Positions 32,310 through 46,049 of a stretch of DNA of 64,000 nucleotides are shown here, one piece after another. The notes under the pieces are model-generated. The model made no database searches. It saw nothing but the letters and a program-made list of their open reading frames with translations, and was not told where the DNA came from. Each line of letters starts with the position of its first letter. Position 1 is the first letter of the stretch. Location: contig NC_046674.1 of NCBI RefSeq assembly GCF_003369915.1, positions 7,068,001 through 7,132,000 on the forward strand, read 5' to 3'. Both the position numbers and the translations under genes were made by a program. The stretch comes from Drosophila miranda. Lineage: Eukaryota > Arthropoda > Insecta > Diptera > Drosophilidae.

Positions 32310-33731
32310 TTAAGCCAATATCTTTGATAATTTAGCTAGAAATTAAAGCAAAAAGTCGCTCGCGTAACAACAATAGCCAAGGGCTGCCGGACCGGGATAT
32401 ATCGGTATGACTATCGGCGCAACGATGATTTTAGCTGCTCGCGGCGCAGCGAATTCTGCTCTTACGTTTCATTACACTGGCACATCTTCTCTCTTTTTCG
32501 TGGTGGGATGAAATTTTGCTTAAACCTTATTTTAGATACAATTCCATACAGGAGAGTCCTTAAAACCAGCCAGTCCTGTAGAAAACTTAGACATCAATCG
32601 GATAAAATTATAAATTCAGAGCTGAGAATCCTAGCTAGCTTGTAACATTAGGCCGAATATCAAAATCGAGGAATATGCATTCCGATCATGGACAGAAAAC
32701 GATTAACCCATTGTAGACCACGACCATTGTACACTACACGAAAATAATGACACATGAAGAATTTTAGCGCAGTTCAGGTGAGAGCTATCGTGGTTCAGTA
32801 AATAGAAGGGGTGGATCCTCAGGAAGGAATTTACATACAGTATTATTTTCCGCCATTTAGCTCAAGTAGTTCACCTGTTTAAATATGGGGGGGTTCAGTG
32901 GGTTAAGTTCGTTTTTGTTACTTTTTCAATACAAAACACACCAGTGTCCACGCCGTGTCGCCCGTCGCTTCAATCTTGATTTTTTTCGTCCGTGCACGTT
33001 TTGTTTTTATTAATTAAAAAATTAGATTGAATAAATAAAATGAAAACGAGCAATACGAAGGCGAAAAATTAAATAACTAGAATCAAAGAACAGCAGTCGA
33101 GGAGTTGGGCCTGCGTGTGTGTGATTGTGTGGAGTGTAGTGTGAGTGTTCGTGTATGTGTTTATAAATAAAACGCTCAGAAGCTGCGTGCGAAAAGCAGA
33201 CGCGAAGAAAAATAAAAAAGAATGAGCAGCGGAAAAGAAAGTGTTTTTTAGCATTACTCTCCCAAGCATACGATACGAAAAGGAATATCAATTTTTTAAA
33301 GTGCAATCTGTCCGCAGCGAGAGGTGAATATCAAAGGGGAAAAACCATCAAAGCCATTTGCATTCTGAGCCGCAAAACGCTAAGCGAATGGACTGCCAAA
33401 GCGTAATTGTAAAATTCCACTGTCTGGGGCAGCCGCACAGCCTGCTGTTGTGTGCGTGCCAGTGTGTGTCTGTGCGATGTATATAAATTAATGTATGTGG
33501 TGTGGTTGTGTGCGTGCAAGTGTTTCTATATAAAGAAAACATGGAAGTTTCTCAAGAAAATTAACGAGTGCGAAAGAGAAAACGTAATTATATTCGAGTG
33601 ATTTTTTAATGATTGCCAACCCACATCGTTGCAGCGTTTCCCAAGAGTTCAACCTGCCAAGGAGACCGAATTGAGAGAGAGTTGCAACCTTTTGCCAGCC
33701 AGCCAGGCAACATCCAAAATTGTGTGCTTAA
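32310..33731. other. mRpS31/CG5830 divergent upstream region
   Basis: The genes on either side are divergently transcribed, so the tract holds two promoters and the 5' UTR of the phosphatase gene. It contains dispersed repeat copy C (32511-32935), followed by a purine-rich leader (about 33000-33730) with GT-rich runs near 33115-33165 and 33450-33520. No coding frame is convincing. Confidence 0.55.
32511..32935 (+). repeat. dispersed promoter-proximal repeat, copy C
   Basis: The fullest internal copy: TTTTGCTTAAACCTTATTTTA, CCAGTCCTGTAGAAAA, CCGAATATCAAAATCGAGGA, CCGATCATGGACAGAAAACG, GCGCAGTTCAGGTGAGAG and GGGGTTCAGTGGGTTAAG. It lacks a clean motif 1 at its end (CACCAGTGTCC is found instead). 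It lies between the mRpS31 and phosphatase starts. Confidence 0.65.
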
Positions 33732-36700
33732 ATGGATGCAACATCAATAATCACACAAGTGTCCCGCGATGATGAGCAACTGAATGTTTATCCCAGCTAT
33801 CCGAATGATAAAGGTGAGCAAAAAGAAAATCACAAAAAAATAATACAAAAATAAGAGCGAACGCATTGTAGTCGTCGTCGACGTCTCCGTGAGTCATCAA
33901 TAATCGAAAGGCGTCACAACAAAGACGATGAAATCGGCCCCAAAGGACACTTGTCCCCGCACCCCAGTGACCTTTCATATATGTACATATGTATATGTAC
34001 ACATGTATATATGTATGTCGGCCCCTTTTTGGTATTCACTTTTTTTCTCTCTCTATATGTCTCTCTCCCCATTCGCTCTTCTCTTGTCTACTGTGAATGA
34101 TCTAACCACTTGCTAGCTTCGTTTGTAGTTATCGAATTATTTGCGACGCAGTTGCAACTCTACCTCTCGCTTAACCCCCCGCCTTCCTACCACACCGTCA
34201 CCCACAATCCCCCACCGTCCACCTGTAATCAATTGATGACGTCTTTGCCATGCGTGTGACGTCATGGCCTTTGTAGAGTGCACGAAAACCTTTTCTTTTT
34301 CTTTCCCCTTCGCATGTTTACTTTCGGAGAAGCGCGCGACCCAAGTCCAACAATAGAAACCGCCAATTAAATTGCACAGCAGCAGGGGGAAAAAAAACGG
34401 AAGAAACACTGAGAAATGCTTATAAAAGAGGAAAACCGGTATGGAGAGGAGTCCCACAACTAGTTTTATTTCTTATTTTTCTAGTGATGCAAACAAACAA
34501 ACAAACAAAACCATGAGACGAACAAAAAAAGTGTAGCTTAACGGTTGCGAGAATGAATGAATGAATGAATGAATGGTGTGAGAGACAGATAGAAAGAGAG
34601 GCTCCACCACACTCTTGCTGTAAATATAGGGAGGGAGAGAGCTTTACGCGACTATGAAAATCTGAGTGCAGTGACGGCGGGGTGGGGCCCAAGTGCAAAA
34701 ACCGCGATGAACGTCTTAAAGTAATAACAAATGTAATCTAACCTGCGATCGCATATGTGCAAACCATATATGTATGTACATATATGTACATATAGTATAT
34801 ATGCACATACGTATATAGAAATCTATATGTTTGTACGAATTGCGGTTAGGTGTTAATTGACGTCTCTCTCGCTGGCTGCTTTGCCCACTTTTAATCGGCG
34901 GGGCTGCCAATTTGGCGCAAATGAAAAATATTTTCTTTCACTTTACCTGTAAAATCCATCAATATGTCTTTTTTCACATAATAACTTTGGTTCAAAGCTG
35001 ATTTCTAGTTTGAATCAAGTTCCCATTGCAGTTGTTGGTTCCAAATAGGGTCTTTGGGGGCAGTTTTTCTCATCCATACTTGTTGAGCTTAAAGCAATAG
35101 ACGGCGAGACGCAGAGGGAGAGAGAGAGAGAGAGAGAGAGAGACGTCATCACAGCTGTGCTGGCCTGTCCAGGCGTGCGTGCGTGTGGGTGTGAAGAGCC
35201 CAGCATTAGAAGAAGAACGAACGACCGGCAGAGCAACAGTTGAAATATGTTTTTCCTTTTTTTATACAAAATTTCAGAGTGGGTGCCACCACCACCGCCT
35301 AAGTGCTTTTGTCTCACCGTGTATAAATATTTATATATATATATATATATATATACAATACATAAGTATAAACCTATCTATATGGTTTTTATGGGCAACG
35401 CTCTCGTAGTATCTCATTTCTCGCTGTTTTAGCTGTATTGCTGTGATTTTTCAATTTTCTCAAGGTCTTTAAAGCCAAATTACTCACGCACACAACCAGC
35501 AGCCCCAACGACACCCATATTCCCCACAAACACACAGAACGCACACAGACAGAGCGTTTTCCCCTTTTTTTTTAATTTTGATTTGTTTCACTCTAATGCC
35601 CTTTATTCCCCATCCGCCCATGCTCGAAAAGTTTATCATTTTATTCATTAATTGGCAGATCTATAAATAACAGCAAAACGTTAAATAAACGAATGCGAAA
35701 CGCGGGTTCAAAGTGCTCGGGAGCACAACGCACAATGGAATGTATCTAAAATTGAAACGGAATGGAATGCATGGAATGGTAATGTAGCGGTGTCTTTCCC
35801 AGTTATTTCCAGTTATTGGGTGTCATTTACCTACTTTCATCTCGAGGAAATTTATACTCTCTTTTGTATTAAGCGTATCCCAATGTCGACCTGCTACAAT
35901 GCTTTTCGATTCACTAAACAGACACACAACAGATGCAGAGTCCCGAGCACTGCAAGGCGGCATAATTATTGAACAAAATGAAAAAGATTATACATATGTA
36001 TGTATACGGATTGTATGATGATTGCGTGCAAATGATTTTTCGATGGCCTCAGGGGCTAAGTATTTCCCCACATATACGATATAAATAAGCAATTGTTTCA
36101 AAGAACTTTTCTTCTTTTCATCAAATTGATAAAGGTCAACCACAAGTTCTGTACATGGAGATTTTATCTCTATAACTGATATGATGTGGGGGGGTTCATT
36201 GAACCACATTCTGGGGGTTAAATAAAGGTCCAACCCCAAAAAAAAAAAATGACAAAGACCATAAATGTGGATGCTGCAATGCTAAGGGAGTTTCCCCTTT
36301 GAGGCAGGTGTTTCTCTAGATATTCAGACACATACATATATCACTATTATATCACGTGCCATTTTGGTTTCGTTCAGCTTTAATGCCGAGCTGCCCGCTG
36401 TCTTGAAGAAAAAAGCTTCATAAATATGCTGAAGGTCGAAAATTTGTGGTTTGTCGTTGGAGTTGGCTTCGAGAATGATATCATAATGTGGCCTGGCCCC
36501 CTCTCCTTGAGATAACAAACATTTTGATTAGATAAGCGCTGTATGTATTCGCTCTTGATTTCATATGAATTTTTTGTTGTTTTTGCTGATGGCTTTTTTT
36601 TTCTTTCTTTTTTTTACTTTAAATTAATTATCAAATGTTGCCGCTGACTCTGCCACTCTCTGCCCCTCCTTATCTCACGACAAGACCTTGCCCGCCAGCA

Positions 36701-38856
36701 GAAACAGAAGAAACTTGTCAAAAAACAAATACATATACATACATATAAATTATAACAAAAGAAAATCGTTCGAATATTTTTCAATGCCGCGTTCCACATC
36801 AGTGAACATACATATATTTATGTAATACACATACAAATATACAGATTTGTCTGTTGTCCTGTGGATTCGCAATCCAATTGACGCGTAAGGCCGTTTAACG
36901 GTCTGGCGGAGAAGGATTTACATTTGCATAAATTAATGCAGCGGTCCTCTTCTCTTTTTGCATAAGTCTGTGATTTAATCTCCCGTATTGCTTTACAAAA
37001 ATTGTGTTTGTTGTCGCTTTGAAGGGAAATTGCTATTGGAATTGGTTATGGGAATGCCCCCCAAAAAATGGCTAGCATGGAATGGAACTGCATAGTCCTT
37101 TAGTTATTATTTCTAGTAGATTCTTCTATGCTGAATGAAGTATACTGCGAATGTCCTCTCCTCGGAAATTTATGACCCTATTTCGTACATTAAATTCGCT
37201 TGGCCTGCTCCGCATATTTGTGCCCATATTTGGCTGTCTATTAAAACAAGAACCTCGGAGAGACATGACAGATTGTTGCTCCAATAATGATCTATAAATA
37301 TGGTCATCTAAATATGTCGTCTGCGGAAAAAGAACAAAAGGAATGCGATGGGGGAGAGCACACAGACACACACACACACACACACACACACAAGAACAAC
37401 AGCCCACGCCGTACAGTCAGCCGAAGCGTTCTTCAACAACACAGTTTACTTGAAACACCTTAAAAATAGGCCAAAAGCCTATTTGAGTGTATGATGTGGA
37501 TGGATGTGATGTGGGTTGGTCGCCTGTTGTCGGGTTGATTCGATAGGTGCTTGTTGGCGGAGGTGGTGTGGGCCTGACGAAGGTGTTGCCTGCCCGCATC
37601 CATCAGAGCGACCCAAATATAGATGGGGGCGGGGGGGCTGTCAATAAAATTAGCAAGGATATACCCATAAACCTATGTATACCTATACTCGTACTACAGA
37701 AGAGTTTCAACAAGTTGAGGGTTTCTTTTCGTGGGGGGTTCATTCTCTCTCGCCGTCTCATTCGCCGTCTTCCTCCCCCGTAAAAGCAAAGGGTTGAGAG
37801 GGTAATTACATGGATGCCAGACGCTGGGAAAAGAAAAGCTTTCATTATGCTGCCAAAGCAGCAGCAGCAACACCAGCTACAGCTACAGCAACAGCAACAG
37901 CACGCTCATAAAATATTCAAGTGCATTTCCACTTCAGTCGGTGTTTGGCGGGTAAGGACGGGGTGGAGAAAAACATAGAAAAACATTAAGAAGAAAAGAA
38001 AAGAGAAACAAGAACACAAAATAAAAAAAAAGCTCGTCGTCACATCCTAAGCTTAGTTTTCACTTGGCTAACGGTTCAATGAACCGTTACGTTTGGCTTA
38101 GAGCTGAAGAAGAGCTGTGAGGCGGGCAAGCAGGCAGGCAAGCATCTCTTGTCCCTCTTGCGCTACTGCATTCCATTACGCCCAGAACCTCCTTGCCCAA
38201 CAAAGCACCCTCTATTTCTCTCTCTCCCACTCCCTCTCTACCTCGCCCATACGGTATATCGCTGCACTTGAGGCTTGTTTTCTCTGCTAAGTGATGTTTG
38301 ACTGCTGTTTCCTTTTGTTGGCACACAATGCAAATGGCGGACGGACTGTGGCCGACCTGCCAGCCCCTCGCGAAAGGTGGCGTCTGCTTAAAGGTCAACC
38401 TGTGACCTTCTATCCAATCTATCTCTCTATCTACAACCAACTATCTCCCCGTACCTCTCTAGCCAGCTCCTTGTGTGTGTGCTTTTGCATGCAATTATAG
38501 CAATTTCCCATCGATTAAACGCATGTTGTATGAGGCACACGCCCCGCAACCAACGCCACCCCCATCCGTACCCCCCGTACCCACCGTACCCATACCCTTC
38601 CCCCACTGTTGCTTTCGGCCTTTGACTTCTATTTTTAAACATTTTCGCACAAATAAACACGAAAAGCAGACTATCTGCATTGCATGTAGTACTGCAGTAT
38701 TAACCATCAGATATAGAAATCGGAATAGACCTATATTTGTTCTATGCTAATTTTTAGCAACACACATACCGAAATGTTTATGCCTTTATGAACTGAAAAT
38801 CCGTAAATAGTAATCCAGCCAAACCAACAAACAACAGATACAAATGGAAGGAATGG

Positions 38857-38900
<44 letters not shown>

Positions 38901-40454
38901 TATACAATATATACGTTCGAGTAAATGTGGAAAATTAGTGGGCGTTTTGTGTGCTGCGGCGTCTTAAATATAGAGTCAGTTCGGAGAGAAGTTTTTATGG
39001 AAAGGCTGTGTGGAATTTGTATTTAAATTGATGGAGCCATTAGGAAAATCTAAAGGAATTTCTATATATGCATATGAACTTGATCGGAAACAGTTTAATA
39101 TGGTATTTCTATGTAAATATATGAACTTGAACGGTAATTACTTGAGGCGGAAAGTCTTCTGTTTAGTAGAAAACAGTTTAAGAATGGATATGCGAAGGAA
39201 TTTCTATATTAACAATTCAATCGGATCTTATTTGTAATAGAATATATTGCGGAATTAATCTAATTTTGTAGTTCTAATATAATTCTAATAATAATCCCCT
39301 CCCTCTGTTATCCACAGACGATGTGGAACGCTTAAAGCCACAAAAGCGAGGATTTATCCAGTCCCTGCTCTGCTGTTGGCGACGAAATCGAACAAAAACC
39401 AATCAGAATGGCACGCAAATCGATGGCTCGACTACACCGCCACCTTTACAGGACCAACAAAGGTACCTACTACCTCAGGTTAGGCTCACCGATATGCACA
39501 GAAAGTGCATGGTTATCGACTTGGATGAGACCCTAGTGCATAGTAGTTTTAAGGTGAGTCTCCCCTGCCACCAAAATATCAGTGCAAATATGAAAATTTA
39601 ATTGATTTGTCCTTTGGTGTTTAGCCCATTCCGAATGCAGACTTCATAGTGCCCGTGGAGATCGATGGAACCGTACATCAGGTGTACGTTCTGAAGCGAC
39701 CGCATGTGGATGAGTTTCTGCAGAAGATGGGCGAGTTGTACGAGTGCGTTTTGTTTACAGCATCACTAGCCAAATATGCAGATCCCGTAGCAGATCTGTT
39801 AGACAAGTGAGTGTCATCACTGGAATGGAATGGAACGGAATGGAAGGCGTATTAATACAAAAAATACTCAAATTTGAATTGCAGGTGGAATGTGTTTCGT
39901 GCAAGACTGTTTAGGGAATCGTGCGTTTACTACAGGGGTAATTACATTAAGGATCTTAATCGTTTGGGTCGTGATCTGCAAAAGATTGTCATTGTTGACA
40001 ATTCACCGGCCAGTTATATATTTCATCCAGATAATGCAGTAAGTAATTGAAACATTGAAACACATTCTAGATGCCAATTAATTGGCTATGTTCTTGTCTG
40101 TTTAAGGTTCCTGTAAAGTCTTGGTTCGACGATGTCACCGACTGTGAACTACGCGAACTGATACCGCTCTTCGAGAAGCTAAGCAAAGTTGATTCCGTCT
40201 ATTCGGTGCTCTGCAATTCAAATCAGCCGCTGAACAATCATCAAACGAACCAGCACCAGCTGCAGCAGCAACAGCAGCATACACAGGAGCTGCAGCAGGC
40301 ACCCAATCAGCTACAGCAGCAGCAGCAACAACAACAGACCATCTCTGCCACGACAGTTATTACACAGGCAACCACACTGTCTGCCCCGACCATGCTGCAA
40401 CAACAGTCGCCCAGTCCGCCCAGCCCACAAAGCGAGCTGCTGCAAAAGACGTAA
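33732..40454 (+). CDS. small CTD phosphatase-like (CG5830 type)
   Basis: Exons 33732-33813, 39318-39553, 39625-39806, 39885-40038 and 40107-40454; phases agree; 333 residues. It matches the FCP1/SCP (CTDSP) HAD-type phosphatases, which remove phosphate from Ser5 of the RNA polymerase II CTD and similar substrates. The catalytic [11 protein letters not shown] (DxDxT) ends exon 2 at about residues 96-106. It is followed by [33 protein letters not shown], the lid segment with [38 protein letters not shown] and [21 protein letters not shown]. An N-terminal CCWRR patch could be a membrane-association or basic site. Unlike the short human SCPs it ends in a Gln-rich tail of about 75 residues encoded by CAG/CAA runs. 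D. melanogaster CG5830 is the likely ortholog. The first intron is about 5.5 kb, far longer than the others (67-78 bp). Confidence 0.92.
33814..39317 (+). other. large first intron of the CG5830-type gene
   Basis: Gene-free as far as I can see. It is rich in microsatellites: GA (35120-35142), AT (35332-35356), CA (37362-37392), AT (about 38860-38898), GAAT tetramers near 34553-34575, and CATATA-type runs near 34760-34810. A long first intron in fly genes often carries enhancers, but no specific element can be named from sequence. A CAG-rich exon-like segment with an ATG and a GTAAG donor at about 37849-37950 does not fit the phase of exon 2. Confidence 0.6.
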
Positions 40455-42970
40455 CATCAGTGGGAATTAATGTTTATAAATATATGATAAACGTTTATAC
40501 ATATTAATACAAGACCAAGCAGGCATATAAGCAAGCAAACAAACAAACAAACACGCCCATGCCCATGCCCATGCCCATGCCCACGCCCACGCCACAACAC
40601 AACACAACACACCACACCACACACGTCACTTTTCTCAGACCCTTTCTTCAGTCTCATCTCTTATCTCTTATCTACCACCACCGCTCGACATACGTAGGCT
40701 TAAGGCTTCTTTTTATATACATATATATAATATATATGTTTTATAATTTTGATGAAAACCAAGACCCCCTACTTACACATTTCTTATTTATTCTTGTTTT
40801 TTTTTCGTTTTGCTTTAATTATTAAATTTTTATTGTGTTTGAAACGATTGCTAATCGCTGGATATGTTGTTCTGCGTGCGTGCGGGCGCGGGTACCCTAT
40901 AGCGGGGGTACACTAAAGCCCAGGCATCAGCATAAGCCCCATGTATAACCTATTCCCCAGTCCACCCAATAATCATTGAACTTTTTATATACACTCTATA
41001 TATGTAAATCTGTAAGCGTATTTAATGGACAACCAACTGAGCAAGCAAAAAGATTTAATAACAAATAACATGGAAAAGAAAAGAAAACAAAACAAATGAA
41101 AAGAAAAGAAAAAAGATGATTAACTATACATATGAGCAGAGAGATAAAATCAAATTCAAAATAGCATATATTTATATATATTTTTTATTAAAAAGAAGAA
41201 AAACAAAATGAAAGAAAAGAATAGAAAAGAAAAGGAAAACATAAGAAAGAAAAGGAAAAAAAAACTTAAAAGAAAATATTTAATATGTGTACTAAAAGAA
41301 ATTTATATATACAATACATATATACTATATTTAAGGCATGTGTCTACACATGCGTTCGTAGGCACTAAGGCATGTATAATGTATAAATATTTGGTATATT
41401 TATTGATAGATCGTTTAGAGCGTGGACTTCCCCCGCTGCGCTTCCTGCCGCACGCCAAATGGTAGGAGTTGGTGGTCGATCGGAGATGGCTTTATGGATG
41501 ATGGTTCTGATTCAGAGGCTGGTTTCCTGAAATGTCTCTGGCTGGCGGTTGGTGGTTGGCGGTTGGCGGTTGACGGTTGTTGGGGGCCCACGTATAAACG
41601 AGTTTTAGTTGCAGTGCTGGAGGGGAAAAGGGGATAAGATAATGATATCTGAGATCTGTAAGGCATCTAAAAAGTCTGCGGCGCGACCGTAGTTAACCGA
41701 AACATACTAATTGCGCTTCTCTGTGGCACAAAATCGGGAATTTCCATGATATATGATGATATTTTTCGGACATAATCCCTCTTTCCGTGAATTGTGAATT
41801 CTTTGCTATCAAAATCTTGATGTAAATTCAAATTCCTGTCTTTGTGCCACGCCCAAGCTCAGTTTGCAACACTTTTTCTAGGCTTAAATGATTACACATA
41901 CGAGTATATATATATATATTTTAACCACTTTATGTTAGATTTTTTCCACCATTCTCCCGCCCTCTCCCTCTCTTATCAAGTGCGCTTATGAAACGCATTG
42001 CAATATATACTTTTAACCAAATTTTCGGTCCTAACTCCTCTACTTTCTCTGTGTGCAAAACAATGGAATATGAAATACCTAAAGCTTCTTTCTACTCCGA
42101 CCAAATACAAATCATACATACATATATATATGTATATATAGTATATAGCATATATATATATTGAGCTCAAGCTGGCCACGCCGAAATCCCACCTGATACA
42201 TATATTATATATATAGACAAAAGACGCTATTGCTATCCCCCAGACATTATCCAGAAACAGACACCCACACAGACCACAGTCCAGGACGAGACTCTTCCTT
42301 CAACGTTCTCTTCTCTATACGCATATACTATATCTATCTATCTATTATCTATCTATCTATATCCTTATATATTTCCCAAAACTAACCCAACAATTTTTTT
42401 CTTTAGTGCATAGGCCTTTGTGTTTTTTTTTTTAATTTGCTATAAAACTAAAAGGTAAAATAATAATGAATGAAAGCAAAATAAATACATATATACAAAT
42501 TTGGCACGTTGCAAACGCGCGATATTCTCATATATTGTTTTGCAATCGAAGCAAGTAATTTTTTTATGTATACATAAAGCAAGAATAACTATATATTGTA
42601 TATCATTTACACCTGCTAAAATGCTAAAATTTAACGATACGATGGATGTAAGAACGGATTCAGCTAATCACGAAATCTAAGTGTAAAATGCGATCGATAA
42701 TGTGTGTGTTTTAATAACTGCATATACATATATATTTAAATGTTTTACTTTTAATAAACATAATTCAAGCAAAAATCACACAAAACAAAAGGATAAAACC
42801 ACCAGTCAACTTAATTTATCATAAAAAGGGACAAGAAATTCTATTTTTAAAAAATGAGCCTATAAATGCATCAATGTCGACAACAAAAACAAAATAAAAA
42901 AAATTAAACAAATTTAAAATCTACAGAATATTATGTCATCAAAACAATAAAAAACAAATTAAAACCCAAT
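40455..42970 (+). other. downstream/3' UTR region of the CG5830-type gene
   Basis: AT-rich tract without genes. A short GCCCAT run lies at 40555-40590, CACAACACAA repeats at 40595-40625, and many A-rich and TATA-type runs follow. Several AATAAA signals occur, with clusters near 42750 and 42945. The transcript may therefore have a very long 3' UTR ending near there, but the true end cannot be set from sequence. Confidence 0.5.
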
Positions 42971-45900
42971 CTTATCAGAGTTTTAATTTTCCAGAATCAC
43001 GAGCGGGAACGTTGTGAGCCGTGGCAAGCGCCGCGGCTCTACTTTCTACCCGGTACTCAGTCAGTACATTTGTGAGCCCATGATCGATGTATTTTATACT
43101 ATATATATCTCATATCTCATATGTCGTTTGGTATCGCCCTTTCTGAAACGGGAGATTTTCACATACTATATTTGATGCTTTTCATTTTTCCATATATTTC
43201 TTGCTTACATCTGTCTCTCTCTATTTCATTTCTCACACCAACACCATCCGTTTAATGTCGCTCCCTTCCGCCAGAGAGGGAATGAGTAAGAGTGTGGAAG
43301 GCGTTGCGTAACCACGGAGATATCATTTGTTCCTTCTGACTATAATAATGATCCGATCCGATCGAGATTCGGCAATCAGGTAGATATGGTCATTCTCTAT
43401 GATTTCTTGTGTCTTTAAAATTGTGGATGCTATATTTTGGGGGCGGGTCGAAATATTGAAATACCCTTGTAACAGTGTGATACCACAGGACTGTTATTGA
43501 CTCGGCTATTGATGCTGATCAGAAATATATAGTGCACACGCTATGAGGTCGGAAACACTCCCTTCTGGGTGTTACACACATCCACTTTCACCACAAATCG
43601 AAAGTACCCCTATTCTTCGAGTACCAGGTATACAAATTCGATCCATCTCTCTCTCTCATCTCTTTAGCTAATAAAAGCGGCATCCTATAGCTAATAGCGG
43701 ATGGATTATGCATCACAAGATTAGAACCTTGAATTGAATTGTTGTTTCTCATTGTTTATTTTCTTCATCAAAACATTTTCATGTAGAATTTCTGAATTCA
43801 GTTAATGAGAATATTGATAATCTACCTACTGCTTGAGAATTATGTAGATTTTCCATGGGAAGTCTCTATGGAGGAAGTGCTGATTGTAACCAAGATTATA
43901 GGATAAATTACAATCGCGAAATTGAATTGTGAATCTCAAGCAGATAATGGACCCTATGGGATACGATCCCCCAAATCCCTTTGTTTCCAGAAGATAGAAG
44001 ATCAACACATCCGTCTTTTTTGTTTTTTTAGAATTTCCATGTTTTTTGTTGTTCGAATACGGAATAAAGTTTAATATTATTTAAATTTGTTTTTAACGCA
44101 CATTGTTACACATACATACATACAGACACCTCGTCGGGCTCACAATTTTCATCGGTCTACACACTATTTAATACATTCACATTTATATATGTATATAAAG
44201 ATATATAGTGTATATATATCTCGTTTTATTCTTGTATATATGTATATGTATATATTTGTCTTGAACTTAGCCGCTAAACTAAAGATGTAGGCAATGGGGC
44301 TTTGATTTTGGCCATTAATTGAGGCCAGAAAGCACTTAACTCGATTATTAATGCGCCTTGAGGTTGGGGCTTGATGTTAGTACTGTACTTGTTTTTTCTT
44401 ATTTGTAGTCTTTTCAAAGCTTTTACCAAACGAGCGCGAAGCATATACAAAAATCAATTCTAAACAAATAACTTTCATAGCAAATCGCACTGTGATCGGC
44501 GCTCCATCATCATCTTCTGATCGTTTGATCATCATCGACGTCGTCGTCGTCGTCGTCCTCGTCATCGTCGTTTTGTATAATCTCAAATATAAAATACATT
44601 GAAAAAGTTATTGTGTTTTTCTATATCAATATTTTCTAGTACATACAATAGTTGAAAATGTTTTTGTTTGTTTGAAGGATTCAACAATAGATTTGCTGCT
44701 GTAGATATCGTTTGAATTAATTTTAAATGCATTTAAGTAACGTGTTGCGAAACAGATCGTTATTTTTGCGTGTTCTCAGGTTGCTGAAATTCATCTTTTT
44801 TCCCGTGTAAGAGATGCATACATTAGAAATATAAATATTTAATTTCATAGCTACATATGTATGTATATATATATATAGATATTGGTATATACGCAATATT
44901 TTGTATCGATTTTGTGGCTGCTGTTGCACTTAAAAAATTCACTTAAATGATTTTCTGACTAGACTAGTGCATTTTTTCATTAGAATTGGATCGCATTTAG
45001 AATTTGTTATCCAAGTATGCTAGGGGCCTTGGGAGTCATCGATTGATTGTAAACTTTTGTGGTGGTGGTAGCCTTCCCATATGCGAAGTTTCCACAAAAT
45101 CTAGAGAGCCTGTCCGCTGTTGCAGTTCCCCAATCGAACCAAAATACAAATACCCAAATAAATTACACTTTGGACTAAAACTTTACATTTTCCTAATAAT
45201 TTAAGACTCCACTCCCCTCCAAAGAGGGAAACTTCGCACAGGTTTCAGCCTCAGAGAGAATACAAATGGGTTTTTGTTTACCTATTTTTCTTTTTGTTTT
45301 TTGCTTGCTTGAGATATCTACTCGTATAAAGTTCTTTTGGTGTTCTCTTTTTGTTTTTGTTTTTGTGGTGTGGTGTGCGCTTTACAAATTTGTCAATATC
45401 GTATTATTTGAATTGGAATCTTGAATATTGCACGCTTAAAACAATATTTTGTTTTGATTCGTTTTGCATTTATGTATTAGATTAGGTATTGCATTTGTTC
45501 GGTGTTTCTTTTCATACGTTTTCTTTTGTTTGCTTGCATTTCTGTTTCTGTTTTTTTTTTGTTTTTTTTTTGGTATTACAAATACTTGAGAGGGACAAAA
45601 TCCGTGTCGGTTCGCGTATTACTTTCAGCTTATTATCGAAGTGTAGTTTGTGTGTAAGATGCAGAATTAATATGCAGAAATGTACAGAGTAATTACAGTA
45701 ATACATGCATTAATATGTACGTATGTATGTGGGGGGTGGGGCACTCCCCCCATAAACCACTCTCGTCCATCCAATATCCGATATCGGTCGGCAATGACGC
45801 TTCTGTCTGTCTTCTGGTTTTGTTTGTAGAATTCATTTGTGAATCATTGGTTCTATTTTTTTTTGTATAGTTTGCAGCAGAGCGTACCAATTACAAGGGT

Positions 45901-46049
45901 TTTCCGGAAATCATACGGGATGGGGATGGGGATGGAGTTCAGGGATTGGGGAGAGAAGAAGCTGTTGCTGTTTGTTTTCGAAAGCAATTCCGTTGTTAGA
46001 CATGCGCTATGGGCATTTGAAGCGTCTTCGCATCCCGATAGGACTTATC
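42971..46049. other. gene-free region, probably Hip14 3' UTR plus repeats
   Basis: No coding region seen. Contents: a GC-richer island near 43000-43060, a likely degenerate dispersed element at 43437-43640, a GTC-trinucleotide run (about 44536-44565), T-rich stretches near 45340-45580 and many TATATA runs. The part nearest Hip14 (minus strand) is probably its 3' UTR. Confidence 0.45.
43437..43640. repeat. probable degenerate dispersed noncoding element
   Basis: The order of blocks (ATACCCTTGTAACAG, GATGCTGATCAGAAATATATA, GAGGTCGGAAACACTCCCTT, CTGGGTGTTACACAC, GAGTACCAGGTATA) resembles noncoding dispersed repeats I associate with Drosophila intergenic DNA. This comes from memory of motif style, not a database match. 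Confidence 0.45.

Noticed and set aside
37362-37392. CA run as a functional element
   Set aside because: Ordinary microsatellite within the large intron, as are the AT runs at 35332-35356 and 38860-38898.
37849-37950. CAG-rich segment beginning ATG CTG CCA AAG and ending at a GTAAGG donor, as an alternative first exon of the CG5830-type gene
   Set aside because: It ends in phase 0, while exon 2 needs one carried-over base; joining would hit a stop after five codons.
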